Assembly (NCBI GenBank): GCA_910589055.1
Contig: CAJURN010000009.1
Span: 34,145-98,144 of the forward strand
Length of the DNA: 64,000 nt
Origin: an uncultured Muribaculaceae bacterium
Lineage (GTDB): Bacteria > Bacteroidota > Bacteroidia > Bacteroidales > Muribaculaceae
Direction of reading: 5' to 3'
Shown here: positions 51,256 to 59,238 of the stretch, one piece after another
How positions within the stretch are numbered: the first letter of the stretch is position 1
Layout: each line of letters opens with the position of its first letter
Made by a program: the position numbers and the translations under genes
Notes under the pieces: generated by a model
What the model saw: the letters and a program-made list of their open reading frames with translations, nothing else
The model's database searches: none
Told to the model about the DNA's origin: nothing

Positions 51256-53088
51256 ATGCTTATCACCGCTCTGACTTTGCTTGTAGCCGCAATCTTCTTT
51301 GTATGGGGGAAGATACGTTCCGACATTGTGGCTCTGATAGCTTTGCTTGTTCTCACGGTAAGTGGAATCATCACTACCCAGGAAGCATTGTCGGGCTTCT
51401 CCAACTCCATTGTAATAATGATGATTGGCCTCTTCGTGGTGGGAGGGGCTATATTCAATACAGGTCTTGCCAAGATTATAGGCGCCAAGCTATTGCGTCT
51501 TGCAGGAAACAGCCCGACGCGCCTGTTTCTGCTCGTGATGGGCGGTACGGCTCTTATCGGTGGCTTTGTGAGCAATACAGGTACGGTGGCACTGATGCTT
51601 CCGATTGTTGTCAGTATGGCTACCGGCAGCGGTACGTCGGCCCGGCGCCTGCTCATGCCGCTTGCCTACGCCAGCAGCATGGGTGGTATGATGACCCTTA
51701 TCGGTACGCCGCCCAACCTTGTGATTGCCGAAATCTGGGAAGAGGCCGGAAATGCCCCCCTGACATTCTTCACCTTCCTGCCTGGTGGTCTGATATGTGT
51801 GGTCTGCGGCACATTGCTTCTGATTCCTTTGAGCAAATGGTTTCTGTCGCCAAAAGAAAACAATAAGAAGCTGGAAAAAGGCGCAGTAAAATCGCTCTCA
51901 GACCTTGTGAGCGAGTATGGTCTTGAAAACAACCTTTTTATGCTCAAGGCCGAGACGTCCTCACAGGCATGTGGACGTACTTTGTCCCAACTCGACATGC
52001 GCAAGGAGTTCGGCCTCGAAGCCCTCGAGGTGCGCCGTGGCAGCAACGGCCCTAATCTCCTTAAGAAAATCAAACAGATTGCAGCAAAACCCAACACCGT
52101 TATCCACGCGGGTGATATTATATATGTACGCGGAGAGAAAAATGATGTGATGCGTTTTGCCGGGGAATTCGGACTCGAGCTCCAGAACTCCGACAATAGT
52201 CCTGCGATGGAGTTTTACGATATCGGCATTGCTGAAATTGTGCTTATGCCTAATTCTCCGATTATCAACCGAACTATCGCAGCCCTTGATTTCCGCAAGA
52301 ATTACGGGGTGAACGTGATAGCCATCCGCCGCAAGAGCAAATACATCACTCGCGGTCTGGCCTCAATGGAGATCCGTAGCGGAGACGTGCTGCTTGTACA
52401 AGGTTCATGGTCGGCTATCGACAGCCTGACATCCGAAACCTCCCGATGGGTGGTTTTGGGGCAGCCTCTTGCCGAGGCGGCCAAGGTGACACTCGACTAC
52501 AAGGCTCCGCTTGCCGGCGGCATTATGATTGCGATGATTATATCGCTGGTGTTCGATTTCGTACCTTCGGTCATATCTGTAATGATTGCTGCCGTGCTGA
52601 TGGTGCTCTGTGGATGTTTCAGAAACGTCGAGGACGCTTACAGGAAGATAAACTGGGAAAGCGTTGTTCTCATCGGAGCAATGATGCCGATGTCGTTTGC
52701 CCTTGAGAAAACCGGAGCATCGCAATTCGTCTCATCCTCGCTTGTCGACAGCCTCGGAGCCATGGGTCCCCTGGCTCTGCTGGCAGGAGTTTACTTCACG
52801 ACATCGCTCATGACAATGTTTATCAGCAACACGGCCACCGCCGTGCTGCTCGCACCCATAGCAATGGAAAGTGCCGTTGAGCTCGGGGTGAATCCCCTGC
52901 CGTTTCTGTTTGCGGTGACATTCGGTGCGAGTCTATGCTTCGCGTCGCCTTTCTCCACTCCTCCGAACGCGCTTGTAATGCCTGCCGGACAATACACCTT
53001 CTCCGACTATATCAAAGTTGGTCTCCCGCTGCAAGTTTTGCTCGGGATTATCATGATTTTTGTCCTGCCTCTGCTATTCCCGTTTTAG
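51256..53088 (+). CDS. SLC13/DASS-type permease with two TrkA-C (RCK_C) domains
   Basis: A 610-residue transporter. N-terminal and C-terminal membrane halves (about 1-190 and 400-610) carry the anion-symporter motifs GGFVSNTGTVALMLPI, MTLIGTPPNLVIAE and FISNTATAVLLAPIA. Between them lie two TrkA-C domains (about 210-300 and 315-395: LDMRKEFGLEALEVRRGSN and IYVRGEKNDVMRFA). It probably takes up sulfate, dicarboxylates or a similar anion with sodium. The promoter is a near copy of the guaA promoter. A BASS-type transporter gene follows 67 nt downstream. Confidence 0.9.
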   Translation: MLITALTLLVAAIFFVWGKIRSDIVALIALLVLTVSGIITTQEALSGFSNSIVIMMIGLFVVGGAIFNTGLAKIIGAKLLRLAGNSPTRLFLLVMGGTALIGGFVSNTGTVALMLPIVVSMATGSGTSARRLLMPLAYASSMGGMMTLIGTPPNLVIAEIWEEAGNAPLTFFTFLPGGLICVVCGTLLLIPLSKWFLSPKENNKKLEKGAVKSLSDLVSEYGLENNLFMLKAETSSQACGRTLSQLDMRKEFGLEALEVRRGSNGPNLLKKIKQIAAKPNTVIHAGDIIYVRGEKNDVMRFAGEFGLELQNSDNSPAMEFYDIGIAEIVLMPNSPIINRTIAALDFRKNYGVNVIAIRRKSKYITRGLASMEIRSGDVLLVQGSWSAIDSLTSETSRWVVLGQPLAEAAKVTLDYKAPLAGGIMIAMIISLVFDFVPSVISVMIAAVLMVLCGCFRNVEDAYRKINWESVVLIGAMMPMSFALEKTGASQFVSSSLVDSLGAMGPLALLAGVYFTTSLMTMFISNTATAVLLAPIAMESAVELGVNPLPFLFAVTFGASLCFASPFSTPPNALVMPAGQYTFSDYIKVGLPLQVLLGIIMIFVLPLLFPF

Positions 53089-53155
53089 ACAACCAAATTC
53101 CAATTACAAAAGACCCGATCAATACAATAACTAAATAATACATTCTACTTCTAAA

Positions 53156-54100
53156 ATGAATATAGCCCATTTCCGCCAGATGCTGAAGCCCTGGATGCTT
53201 CCGATAGCAATGGTGTGCGGCGTACTTTTCCACAACAGCATTGCCGCTGTACAATGGCTTGTGCCATATCTTATCTTCACGATGCTTTTCATCACCTTCT
53301 GTAAGGTGAAACCTCATGAATTCCGCGTCACGTCGCTCTCTTGGAGCCTGCTTGCAATCCAGCTCTTCGGCTCGATACTGATATATCTCGCAATAAGACC
53401 TTTCAGCACCGACCTGTCGCAGGCATTATTTATATGCGTACTCTGCCCTACTGCCACGGCAGCTCCGGTTGTCACCGGCATGTTAGGCGGCAATGTTGCC
53501 CGGCTTGCAACGTTCTCAATCATAAGCAACATATGCGCTGCAATAGCCGCGCCATTGATGTTTGCCGTCATAGGCGAGAATCCCGGAATCAGCTTCATAT
53601 CCACTTTCCTGCAGATTGGAGCCAAAGTGGGGCCGCTGATTATTTTGCCGCTTATACTTGCCTTCACGCTCAACTATGCAGCCCCCAAGGTTCATAAGTC
53701 AGTGGCCTCGGTACAATCCGTGTCATTCTATCTGTGGGCGGTTTCGCTGATTGTGGTGGTTGGCCGCTCTGTGAGCTTCATTCTCGCGGCGGATGCCTCC
53801 AAAATCCCTGAAATCATACTTATAGCTCTGTGTTCTGGAGTCGTGTGCGTGCTCCAGTTCGTTGCCGGACGCAAAATAGGCCGACGTTGCGGCGACAAGA
53901 TTGCCGGAGCGCAAGGCCTGGGGCAGAAGAATACTGTGCTCGCCATATGGATGGCTCTTACATTCCTCAATCCCATCTCATCCATCGGCCCGGCAGCATA
54001 TGTGGCATGGCAGAATACCATCAACTCCTGGCAGCTTTACCGCAAGACTAAAAACTCGGCATGCGAAGTCTCACATGCTGCCGCGAGCCGCCACGAATGA
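53156..54100 (+). CDS. BASS (bile acid:sodium symporter)-like transporter
   Basis: A 314-residue membrane protein with about nine helices. It has LCPTATAAPVVTGMLGGNV (the crossover region of the BASS fold), then ISNICAAIAAPLMFAV and LGQKNTVLAIWMALTFLNP, which match the bile-acid symporter/ArsB-like family. The natural substrate is likely an organic anion. It lies in a run of genes with the SLC13 permease upstream and a Crp-type regulator 99 nt downstream. Confidence 0.85.
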   Translation: MNIAHFRQMLKPWMLPIAMVCGVLFHNSIAAVQWLVPYLIFTMLFITFCKVKPHEFRVTSLSWSLLAIQLFGSILIYLAIRPFSTDLSQALFICVLCPTATAAPVVTGMLGGNVARLATFSIISNICAAIAAPLMFAVIGENPGISFISTFLQIGAKVGPLIILPLILAFTLNYAAPKVHKSVASVQSVSFYLWAVSLIVVVGRSVSFILAADASKIPEIILIALCSGVVCVLQFVAGRKIGRRCGDKIAGAQGLGQKNTVLAIWMALTFLNPISSIGPAAYVAWQNTINSWQLYRKTKNSACEVSHAAASRHE

Positions 54101-54199
54101 AAACAAAGTGCGCGAAAAGCATGTTATATTAAAGAACGGAAATTATTCCGTCGGCGTCGGAAATCCGGCGAAAAAACAAACCTCTAAGGACTGTGACAG

Positions 54200-54934
54200 A
54201 TGAACAGCATGTTTGAACTATTGATGGAGCTTCCTCTTTTCAGAGGTGTCACCTACGAGCGTATGGCCCAGACCGTTGGTGAGGCCAAGTTCCATTTTCT
54301 TAAATATCCCGCCGGAGAAACGATTATCAATGCAGGCGACAATTGCACCCACATCACTTTTGTTATCTCCGGAAGTGTACGCTCCACCATCGTCAACACA
54401 AGCGGACGATTCGCCGTAGGCCAGACCATCAAATCGCCCGGAGTCATCGCTCCGGATTTTCTATTCGGCCGCATCACAACCTATCCCGGCACTGTGGTAG
54501 CTCTCGAGCCTACAAGTATCCTGAAAATTTCCAAGAACGACTACATAAAGATTCTGTACAGCGACCATGTGTTCATGTTCAACTTCCTGAACACATTGTC
54601 GGTCAATGCTCAGAAAGCTCTTGAAGGCATCCTTTCGCTCACGACAGGCGATATCGACGAACGCATCGCCTTCTGGATCATAGCCCTTACCCAACCCGGA
54701 AGCGTAGATATAAAGCTCACTTGCCGCAGCCGCGACCTCTGCTCGCTATTCGGCACTCCGCGGTCGTTCTTCATCAGTTCCCTGGAGTCGATGAAGAGCC
54801 GAGGTCTTATCGACTTCACATCAACTGAGCTTTCGATTATCAACCGAAAAGACATGCTCGACCTCCTGAACAAAAACTCCGAAGGCAGCGACGACTCGCC
54901 AAACGACACCCCGCCACATCCCGAACTCGAATAA
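54200..54934 (+). CDS. Crp/Fnr family transcriptional regulator
   Basis: A 244-residue protein. The N-terminal cupin-like effector domain (about 15-125) contains FLKYPAGETIINAGDNCTHI and FVISGSVRSTIV. A dimer helix (about 128-150) leads to the C-terminal helix-turn-helix (about 170-215, LTCRSRDLCSLFGTPRSFFI). The Arg-Glu pair that binds cAMP in Crp is not evident, so another signal is likely. It may regulate the two upstream transporter genes. A terminator separates it from DUF6377 copy 2. Confidence 0.9.
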   Translation: MNSMFELLMELPLFRGVTYERMAQTVGEAKFHFLKYPAGETIINAGDNCTHITFVISGSVRSTIVNTSGRFAVGQTIKSPGVIAPDFLFGRITTYPGTVVALEPTSILKISKNDYIKILYSDHVFMFNFLNTLSVNAQKALEGILSLTTGDIDERIAFWIIALTQPGSVDIKLTCRSRDLCSLFGTPRSFFISSLESMKSRGLIDFTSTELSIINRKDMLDLLNKNSEGSDDSPNDTPPHPELE

Positions 54935-54952
54935 GAGTCAGTCCGATAGTAT

Positions 54953-54978
54953 AAAGCCACCCTCCCGGTGGCTTTTTT
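54953..54978 (+). terminator. Terminator of the Crp-type regulator gene
   Basis: AAGCCACC (54954-54961) pairs with GGTGGCTT (54967-54974), then TTTT. Confidence 0.88.
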
Positions 54979-54998
54979 CATTTGTTAACACTCATTGA

Positions 54999-55030
54999 TT
55001 TGTAAATAATAAAATATATCTATATCTTTG
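54999..55030 (+). promoter_or_regulatory. Promoter of DUF6377 copy 2
   Basis: TTTG at 54999-55002, 20 nt, TATCTTTG at 55023-55030; 50 nt before the ATG. Confidence 0.75.
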
Positions 55031-55080
55031 CCTATCATATACATAACCCATCTTTCTTTTACCTTATACACAGTTTATCC

Positions 55081-56643
55081 ATGAGGCTTACCCTACTTCT
55101 GGCTTGTCTGTTTTCCGTAATCCAATGTTTCGCATGGACCGAGCTTTCCGTGAGTCAGCTCACAGACTCTCTTGATAAATACCTCAAGCTGCGAGAAAAT
55201 CTTCTCACGCAGCAAAACGATAATATCGCACGGCTACGGCAAAAAATATCAACGCAGCCTGACAGCACGAAGCGCTCATCCCTGTACATGGAACTGGCCC
55301 TGGCCTATGAGCACAATAATGTGGATTCAACCATCTATTACTACGACCTCGCTTCAAATATGGCTCAATGCCCGGACGATCATCAGCTATACGTCACAGC
55401 CAGCCACCGCCGGGATGCCATAATGCCGCTGGCGGGAGTCAGTAAGGAAGCTGTCGACGACTTTGAGTCTTTGCAACCTGTCGGTACGGATTCCGCGGCC
55501 ATGGCCGATTACTTCCGATCGGGAGCAAAAATGTACAACAACATATCTAAACTGTACGATATTCCCTCGGTAAATGAATTGTACCACAGGAAAGCTATCG
55601 TAATGCTCGATTCCCTAATTAAATACATCCCCGGCACTCTCGAAAGCAAAGTATCCAACGCTCTGAAACTTATCTACCAAGGGAAATCGTCCGAGTCTCT
55701 TGCCGAATTGATGGAGATACTACCTCTTGTCAAGAATGACCCTGTAATGGCAGCATACGTGACAAAACTTCTTGCCGACTATTACAAGGACCGGCCCGGA
55801 ATCCGCGACGCATATCTCCATTACCTCCTGCTCACAGCAATAGCCGAGGCCAAATGCGGATATGCCAACATTGAACCGCTGCCAACTGTCAGCAGCGAGC
55901 TAATGAAGAAAAATGCCTGGCGACGCTCTTACCGCTACATGCAGATGGCGCTAAGAGACGCGGTAGCCTCAGGTTCCAAAGCCGATGTGATGCAATGCGG
56001 CAAGGACATCCGCTATGTAAGCGAACGTTTCTACGAGAAAAACAGGCTTCAACTTACATGGCTGATGATTTTCATCGGTATTCTTGTGGCAGCACTGATT
56101 GCCATAATGTTTATGCTCGTTCGGCTGCATCGCGACCGTAAGCGTCAGCAGCAGCTCCAGCAACACCTCGAGGAATCCAACGCATCAAAGGACGTCTACA
56201 TCCGAAACATCCTCTCGCTATGCTCAGACAGCATGGAACGTCTGGAAGACTTCAACCGCCTTGTAGGACGAAAAATAAAGGCAGGTCAGATTCAGGACCT
56301 TTATTCTGCTATCGAGTCCGGAAAGTTCATCCAGCAGCAGACCGAACAGTTCTATACCAACTTCGACGAGGCTTTCCTATGTATATATCCCGACTTCATC
56401 CAGAATGTCAATGCCCTCCTGCAGCCTGAAAAGAGATACAAGGATGTGACCCGTCGCTCGCTCACTCCCGAACTCCGTATTCTTGCTTTCATGCTGCTTG
56501 GCGTGGATGAATCAGCCAAGGTGGCCCAATTCCTCGGACTCTCGGTAAACACTATCTACACCTACCGCAACCGAATGAAATCCCGGGCGCTCAACAGGGA
56601 TGATTTTGAGCAAAATCTTAAATTATCAGCTAAAAAACTTTAA
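55081..56643 (+). CDS. DUF6377 membrane-anchored regulator, copy 2
   Basis: A 520-residue paralogue of 49177-50727: a signal peptide (MRLTLLLACLFSVIQCFA), a periplasmic helical repeat domain (about 20-325), a membrane helix (about 328-350, LTWLMIFIGILVAALIAIMF), a coiled-coil, and the C-terminal helix-turn-helix (LTPELRILAFMLLGVDESAKVAQFLGLSVNTIYTYRNRMK, cited by its ends). The cytoplasmic part is clearly alike (LCS...SGKF...FY...F.AFL.IYPDF), while the periplasmic parts have diverged, so the two may sense different signals. It has its own promoter and is followed by ncRNA 2. Confidence 0.88.
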   Translation: MRLTLLLACLFSVIQCFAWTELSVSQLTDSLDKYLKLRENLLTQQNDNIARLRQKISTQPDSTKRSSLYMELALAYEHNNVDSTIYYYDLASNMAQCPDDHQLYVTASHRRDAIMPLAGVSKEAVDDFESLQPVGTDSAAMADYFRSGAKMYNNISKLYDIPSVNELYHRKAIVMLDSLIKYIPGTLESKVSNALKLIYQGKSSESLAELMEILPLVKNDPVMAAYVTKLLADYYKDRPGIRDAYLHYLLLTAIAEAKCGYANIEPLPTVSSELMKKNAWRRSYRYMQMALRDAVASGSKADVMQCGKDIRYVSERFYEKNRLQLTWLMIFIGILVAALIAIMFMLVRLHRDRKRQQQLQQHLEESNASKDVYIRNILSLCSDSMERLEDFNRLVGRKIKAGQIQDLYSAIESGKFIQQQTEQFYTNFDEAFLCIYPDFIQNVNALLQPEKRYKDVTRRSLTPELRILAFMLLGVDESAKVAQFLGLSVNTIYTYRNRMKSRALNRDDFEQNLKLSAKKL

Positions 56644-56658
56644 ACAAAATTTTATATT

Positions 56659-56694
56659 ACGCTGATAACAAAACATTACATAAATGCTGATAAC
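56659..56694 (+). promoter_or_regulatory. Shared upstream motif of ncRNA 2, partly duplicated
   Basis: ACGCTGATAACAAAACATTA, then CAT (56659-56681), like 50774-50799. GCTGATAAC recurs at 56661-56669 and 56686-56694, a 25-bp spacing that suggests two bound dimers on one face region. Confidence 0.4.
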
Positions 56695-56760
56695 CAACAG
56701 ATTAAATTTATAAATAGTTTATATTTATTTATATTCCTTCTTAATATGCCTAAAACCCGA

Positions 56761-56780
56761 TAACTTTGATGTTAACTTTG
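56761..56780 (+). promoter_or_regulatory. -7 boxes of ncRNA 2
   Basis: Two TAACTTTG boxes, at 56761-56768 and 56773-56780, with no clear -33 for either. Confidence 0.5.
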
Positions 56781-56785
56781 CATTG

Positions 56786-56920
56786 TAAATAATATAACAG
56801 GTCTAAGATTCAAAGTTATTATTTAGGATTATCAAGTAAAAAGGATTATAAAATGGTTTTAGGTATTTAGTGTTAGAGACACTATGAAGGCGCCACTCGT
56901 GAGAATGGCGCCTTCATTTT
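56786..56920 (+). ncRNA. Candidate ncRNA 2, partner of DUF6377 copy 2
   Basis: A unit of about 135 nt, from the TAACTTTG boxes to the terminator. Its 5' block (ATAACAG at 56794, then TCTAAGATTCAAAGTT) and 3' block (ATTATAAAATGGTTTTAGGT, 56845-56864) align with ncRNA 1. The terminator stem TGAAGGCGCCA (56885-56895) pairs with TGGCGCCTTCA (56906-56916) around the loop CTCGTGAGAA, then TTTT. The stem sequence is wholly different from ncRNA 1, but the loop is identical, so structure and loop appear conserved. No sensible open frame is present. Confidence 0.6.
56885..56920 (+). terminator. Terminator of ncRNA 2
   Basis: An 11-bp perfect stem with a 10-nt loop and a T4 tail, 12 nt from the stop of the convergent gene. 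Confidence 0.83.
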
Positions 56921-56931
56921 ATATCCGGTTT

Positions 56932-57783
56932 TCAGAGATTTCCACGCTCAAAGGCGTCGATGAAACTACCGGGAGTGGCATTTACTATACGAACTTTGCG
57001 GTTCATGCTGTCACAATACTCTCTTATGCTGTGATAGCTTCTGAAAGCAATTGCAAAGCTCTCGACTATCTGATGAAGGCGGATTCCGCGGTATTCATGT
57101 CTTACCCGGCTTTCCTCTTCGGCAGTATCTTTATAGAAATGCGGCTGAACCGAAACAACCTCATTGTCATCTGTCACCGAGAGCGTACGCATCCACGAAT
57201 GGTCGGCTCCAAGTATGATTATCTCATCATAGCCCATTCCAAGCGCAATCATGATTGATGGAATCAAGACATTTCTCGGGCGGGGCATGCCGAGTCCGAG
57301 ACGATAGGCAAAATGGCGGAACAGGCGGAAACCCTCTACTCCAACGGGGTTGAAAGCTCTTACATCAACCAACGGGGCGGATTTCAATCGCTTTTCAGCC
57401 TCTCTGTGATGTTTGGAGGGAACAAACAGAGTCATGCGCCATGACACCGACAGAATCGAATTCCAAAGTTTATCGACATTAGCATCCACGCCCTTCGAAA
57501 AGAAATGCGGGTCGGCAAGCACGTAATACCGTGGCTGTAGACGCGTGAAGTCCGGAGCATTGGCTGCGAAGTTCACAGCCAGAGAAGGCGCGGATACGAG
57601 CGCGTCAAAATCGTCTCTGATATTATCGGCAAGCGACGGCCCATTGCCCAATATGATTATCCTCCCGCCGGAAACTACTTTTCGGCTAAGTCCGCACCTG
57701 CGCGACTGGAGCATAATTTTGCAAAGCCCCTTCGCCGTGCTGCCTGCGAGCGAGAAAAAATCGGAAATCTTATCTGCTATCAT
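56932..57783 (-). CDS. DUF115-like (6-hydroxymethylpterin diphosphokinase MptE-like) protein, probable glycosyltransferase
   Basis: A 283-residue protein. GGRIIILGNGPSLADNI is the nucleotide-binding start of the DUF115/Maf family, and RYYVLADPHFF, NVLIPSIMIALGMGYDEIIILGADHSW (ends cited) follow it. Family members include Maf-type glycosyltransferases and sialyl-transferase-like enzymes. The start at 57783 comes 1 nt after the stop of the upstream gene (TGATATG); longer frames reach back into that gene. As last gene of a four-gene minus operon with a GT2 and a polymerase-like membrane protein, it likely helps build a surface glycan. Confidence 0.7.
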   Translation of the reverse strand: MIADKISDFFSLAGSTAKGLCKIMLQSRRCGLSRKVVSGGRIIILGNGPSLADNIRDDFDALVSAPSLAVNFAANAPDFTRLQPRYYVLADPHFFSKGVDANVDKLWNSILSVSWRMTLFVPSKHHREAEKRLKSAPLVDVRAFNPVGVEGFRLFRHFAYRLGLGMPRPRNVLIPSIMIALGMGYDEIIILGADHSWMRTLSVTDDNEVVSVQPHFYKDTAEEESRVRHEYRGIRLHQIVESFAIAFRSYHSIREYCDSMNRKVRIVNATPGSFIDAFERGNL

Positions 57784-57784
57784 A

Positions 57785-58498
57785 TCACAGACTGTTTTCG
57801 TCGTAGACATGGGTGCGCAGATACTCAGTGACAGATGTAGGCCTGAAGCCACATTCCGCAATAAGAGCATCGCAGGAGAAAACAGGCATCGACTCAACGA
57901 AGCGGAAGAAAGACTTGCCATAGAGGAGCTTTCCCAAAAGCGGTTTGAGCACTCCGATACGCCTGTCGCCTATACGATAGGCAAGAGCCTCGGCAAAATC
58001 ATGCAGCGTAGGGTTGCATCCGTCACATATGTCGAAACACTTTTCCGACACATGAGCCTGAGCAAGCTGATGCGAAGCGGCAGCAATGTCGCAGCCATGC
58101 ACCACGCTGAGCGATCCGTCAAGTCCTTCCACATGGAAATACGTTCCGCGTGTTATCCGCCGAGCGATGTCGAGCGGCCAACCATCCATTCCCGTTGCCA
58201 CGACAAGCGGACAACGCAGAATCACGTGGCTGATTCCTTCTCTATTGGTATGCTCCATAAAAGAAGACTCCAAGTGTTCCCAATCCGGGCTTGCGAATCT
58301 CTCCGGCTGGCACGATTTGCCATATATATCCGTCGACGAAACCATCACGGCATAGTCTGCCGTGGCGATTTCATTCTCATCCGGCTCAGTAAAGAATCTG
58401 ACTGTGATATCCTCGCCAAATTCTCTCTCGAAATAAGGCCGCAGAAAACCTCGGCCGGGAGCGAAAACCGCAATAGATTTTATTTTTTGATCTGTCAT
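57785..58498 (-). CDS. NAD-dependent epimerase/dehydratase-like protein with degenerate nucleotide site
   Basis: A 237-residue SDR-like protein. The start IKSIAVFAPGRGFLRPYFER lacks the usual GxxGxxG. The middle keeps MVSSTDIYGKS, ILRCPLVVATGMDGWPLDIA, FHVEGLDGSLSVVHGCDIA and a helical end. The first half of the Rossmann domain is shortened, so NAD binding is doubtful; it may be a divergent or non-catalytic relative. The stop is 1 nt before the next gene and the start overlaps the GT2 stop (ATGA), so it is part of the glycan operon. Confidence 0.78.
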   Translation of the reverse strand: MTDQKIKSIAVFAPGRGFLRPYFEREFGEDITVRFFTEPDENEIATADYAVMVSSTDIYGKSCQPERFASPDWEHLESSFMEHTNREGISHVILRCPLVVATGMDGWPLDIARRITRGTYFHVEGLDGSLSVVHGCDIAAASHQLAQAHVSEKCFDICDGCNPTLHDFAEALAYRIGDRRIGVLKPLLGKLLYGKSFFRFVESMPVFSCDALIAECGFRPTSVTEYLRTHVYDENSL

Positions 58499-59238
58499 GA
58501 CAAGAAGAGATAACGTCGTAATAATTTCAGAAGGCTCACCGATATACCATTTTCGCTTAACGCGCGACGCTTTTCAGGCGTGTTCACAAAGATGCGGTTA
58601 TAAATCTTGGCTGAGATTCCTCCGGGCGACATGTCAACCATTGTCAGCGGTATGTATTTCCATTTCAAGCCAAGCTCAGGGTTGAAAAGGCGCACCCACA
58701 TTTCGAAATCGGCACAGATTATGTAATTTTCCTTGTAGAAGCCCACCCGCTCGAGCACACGGCGACGGATGAAGAGCGAAGGATGCGGCGGAGCGAAACC
58801 CCATGTGAGAAGGCGCGGCTCAAAGCGGGCGCCTGAGTAGTGACGTGTCACTCTTCGATCGCCATTGGAATCTTCCTTAACAAACTGAACATCGCCATAT
58901 ATGAAGTCGAGACTGTCGTCTCTGTCAAACATCTTAATCACCTGCTCGATCACTTCGTCTGAAGTAAGCCTGTCGCCTCCATGCACAAGACCAATCACCT
59001 CTCCGGTGGTATGTCGCAAGCCACAATTTATGGCCGAATACACTCCTGAAGGAGACTGGCGGCAATATACAATGTCTCTGTCGGCCGATTTACACAGCGG
59101 TTCGACTGACGTGCTGCCTCCATCAACCACTACCTGCTCTATGTGCGGGTAGGTCTGACGGCTTACAGCACGGATGTTCTCCTTCAAAAGACGGCCGTCG
59201 TCAAGAGTTATTGTTACTATCGAGACTTTACTTGCCAT
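58495..59238 (-). CDS. Glycosyltransferase family 2
   Basis: A 247-residue GT-A enzyme. It begins VSIVTITLDDGRLLKENIRAV (ends cited), has the donor-binding EQVVVDGGSTS, the GEVIGLVHGGDRLT region in place of the usual DxD (here GGD), and a conserved late FEMWVRL. There is no membrane segment, so it acts at the inner face of the membrane. It overlaps the membrane protein gene upstream by 22 nt and the SDR gene by 4 nt. Confidence 0.9.
   Translation of the reverse strand: MASKVSIVTITLDDGRLLKENIRAVSRQTYPHIEQVVVDGGSTSVEPLCKSADRDIVYCRQSPSGVYSAINCGLRHTTGEVIGLVHGGDRLTSDEVIEQVIKMFDRDDSLDFIYGDVQFVKEDSNGDRRVTRHYSGARFEPRLLTWGFAPPHPSLFIRRRVLERVGFYKENYIICADFEMWVRLFNPELGLKWKYIPLTMVDMSPGGISAKIYNRIFVNTPEKRRALSENGISVSLLKLLRRYLFLS

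Noticed and set aside
56884..57258. A plus-strand open frame starting inside the ncRNA 2 terminator
   Set aside because: It is built from the hairpin arms and then runs antisense to the DUF115-like gene; no domain.
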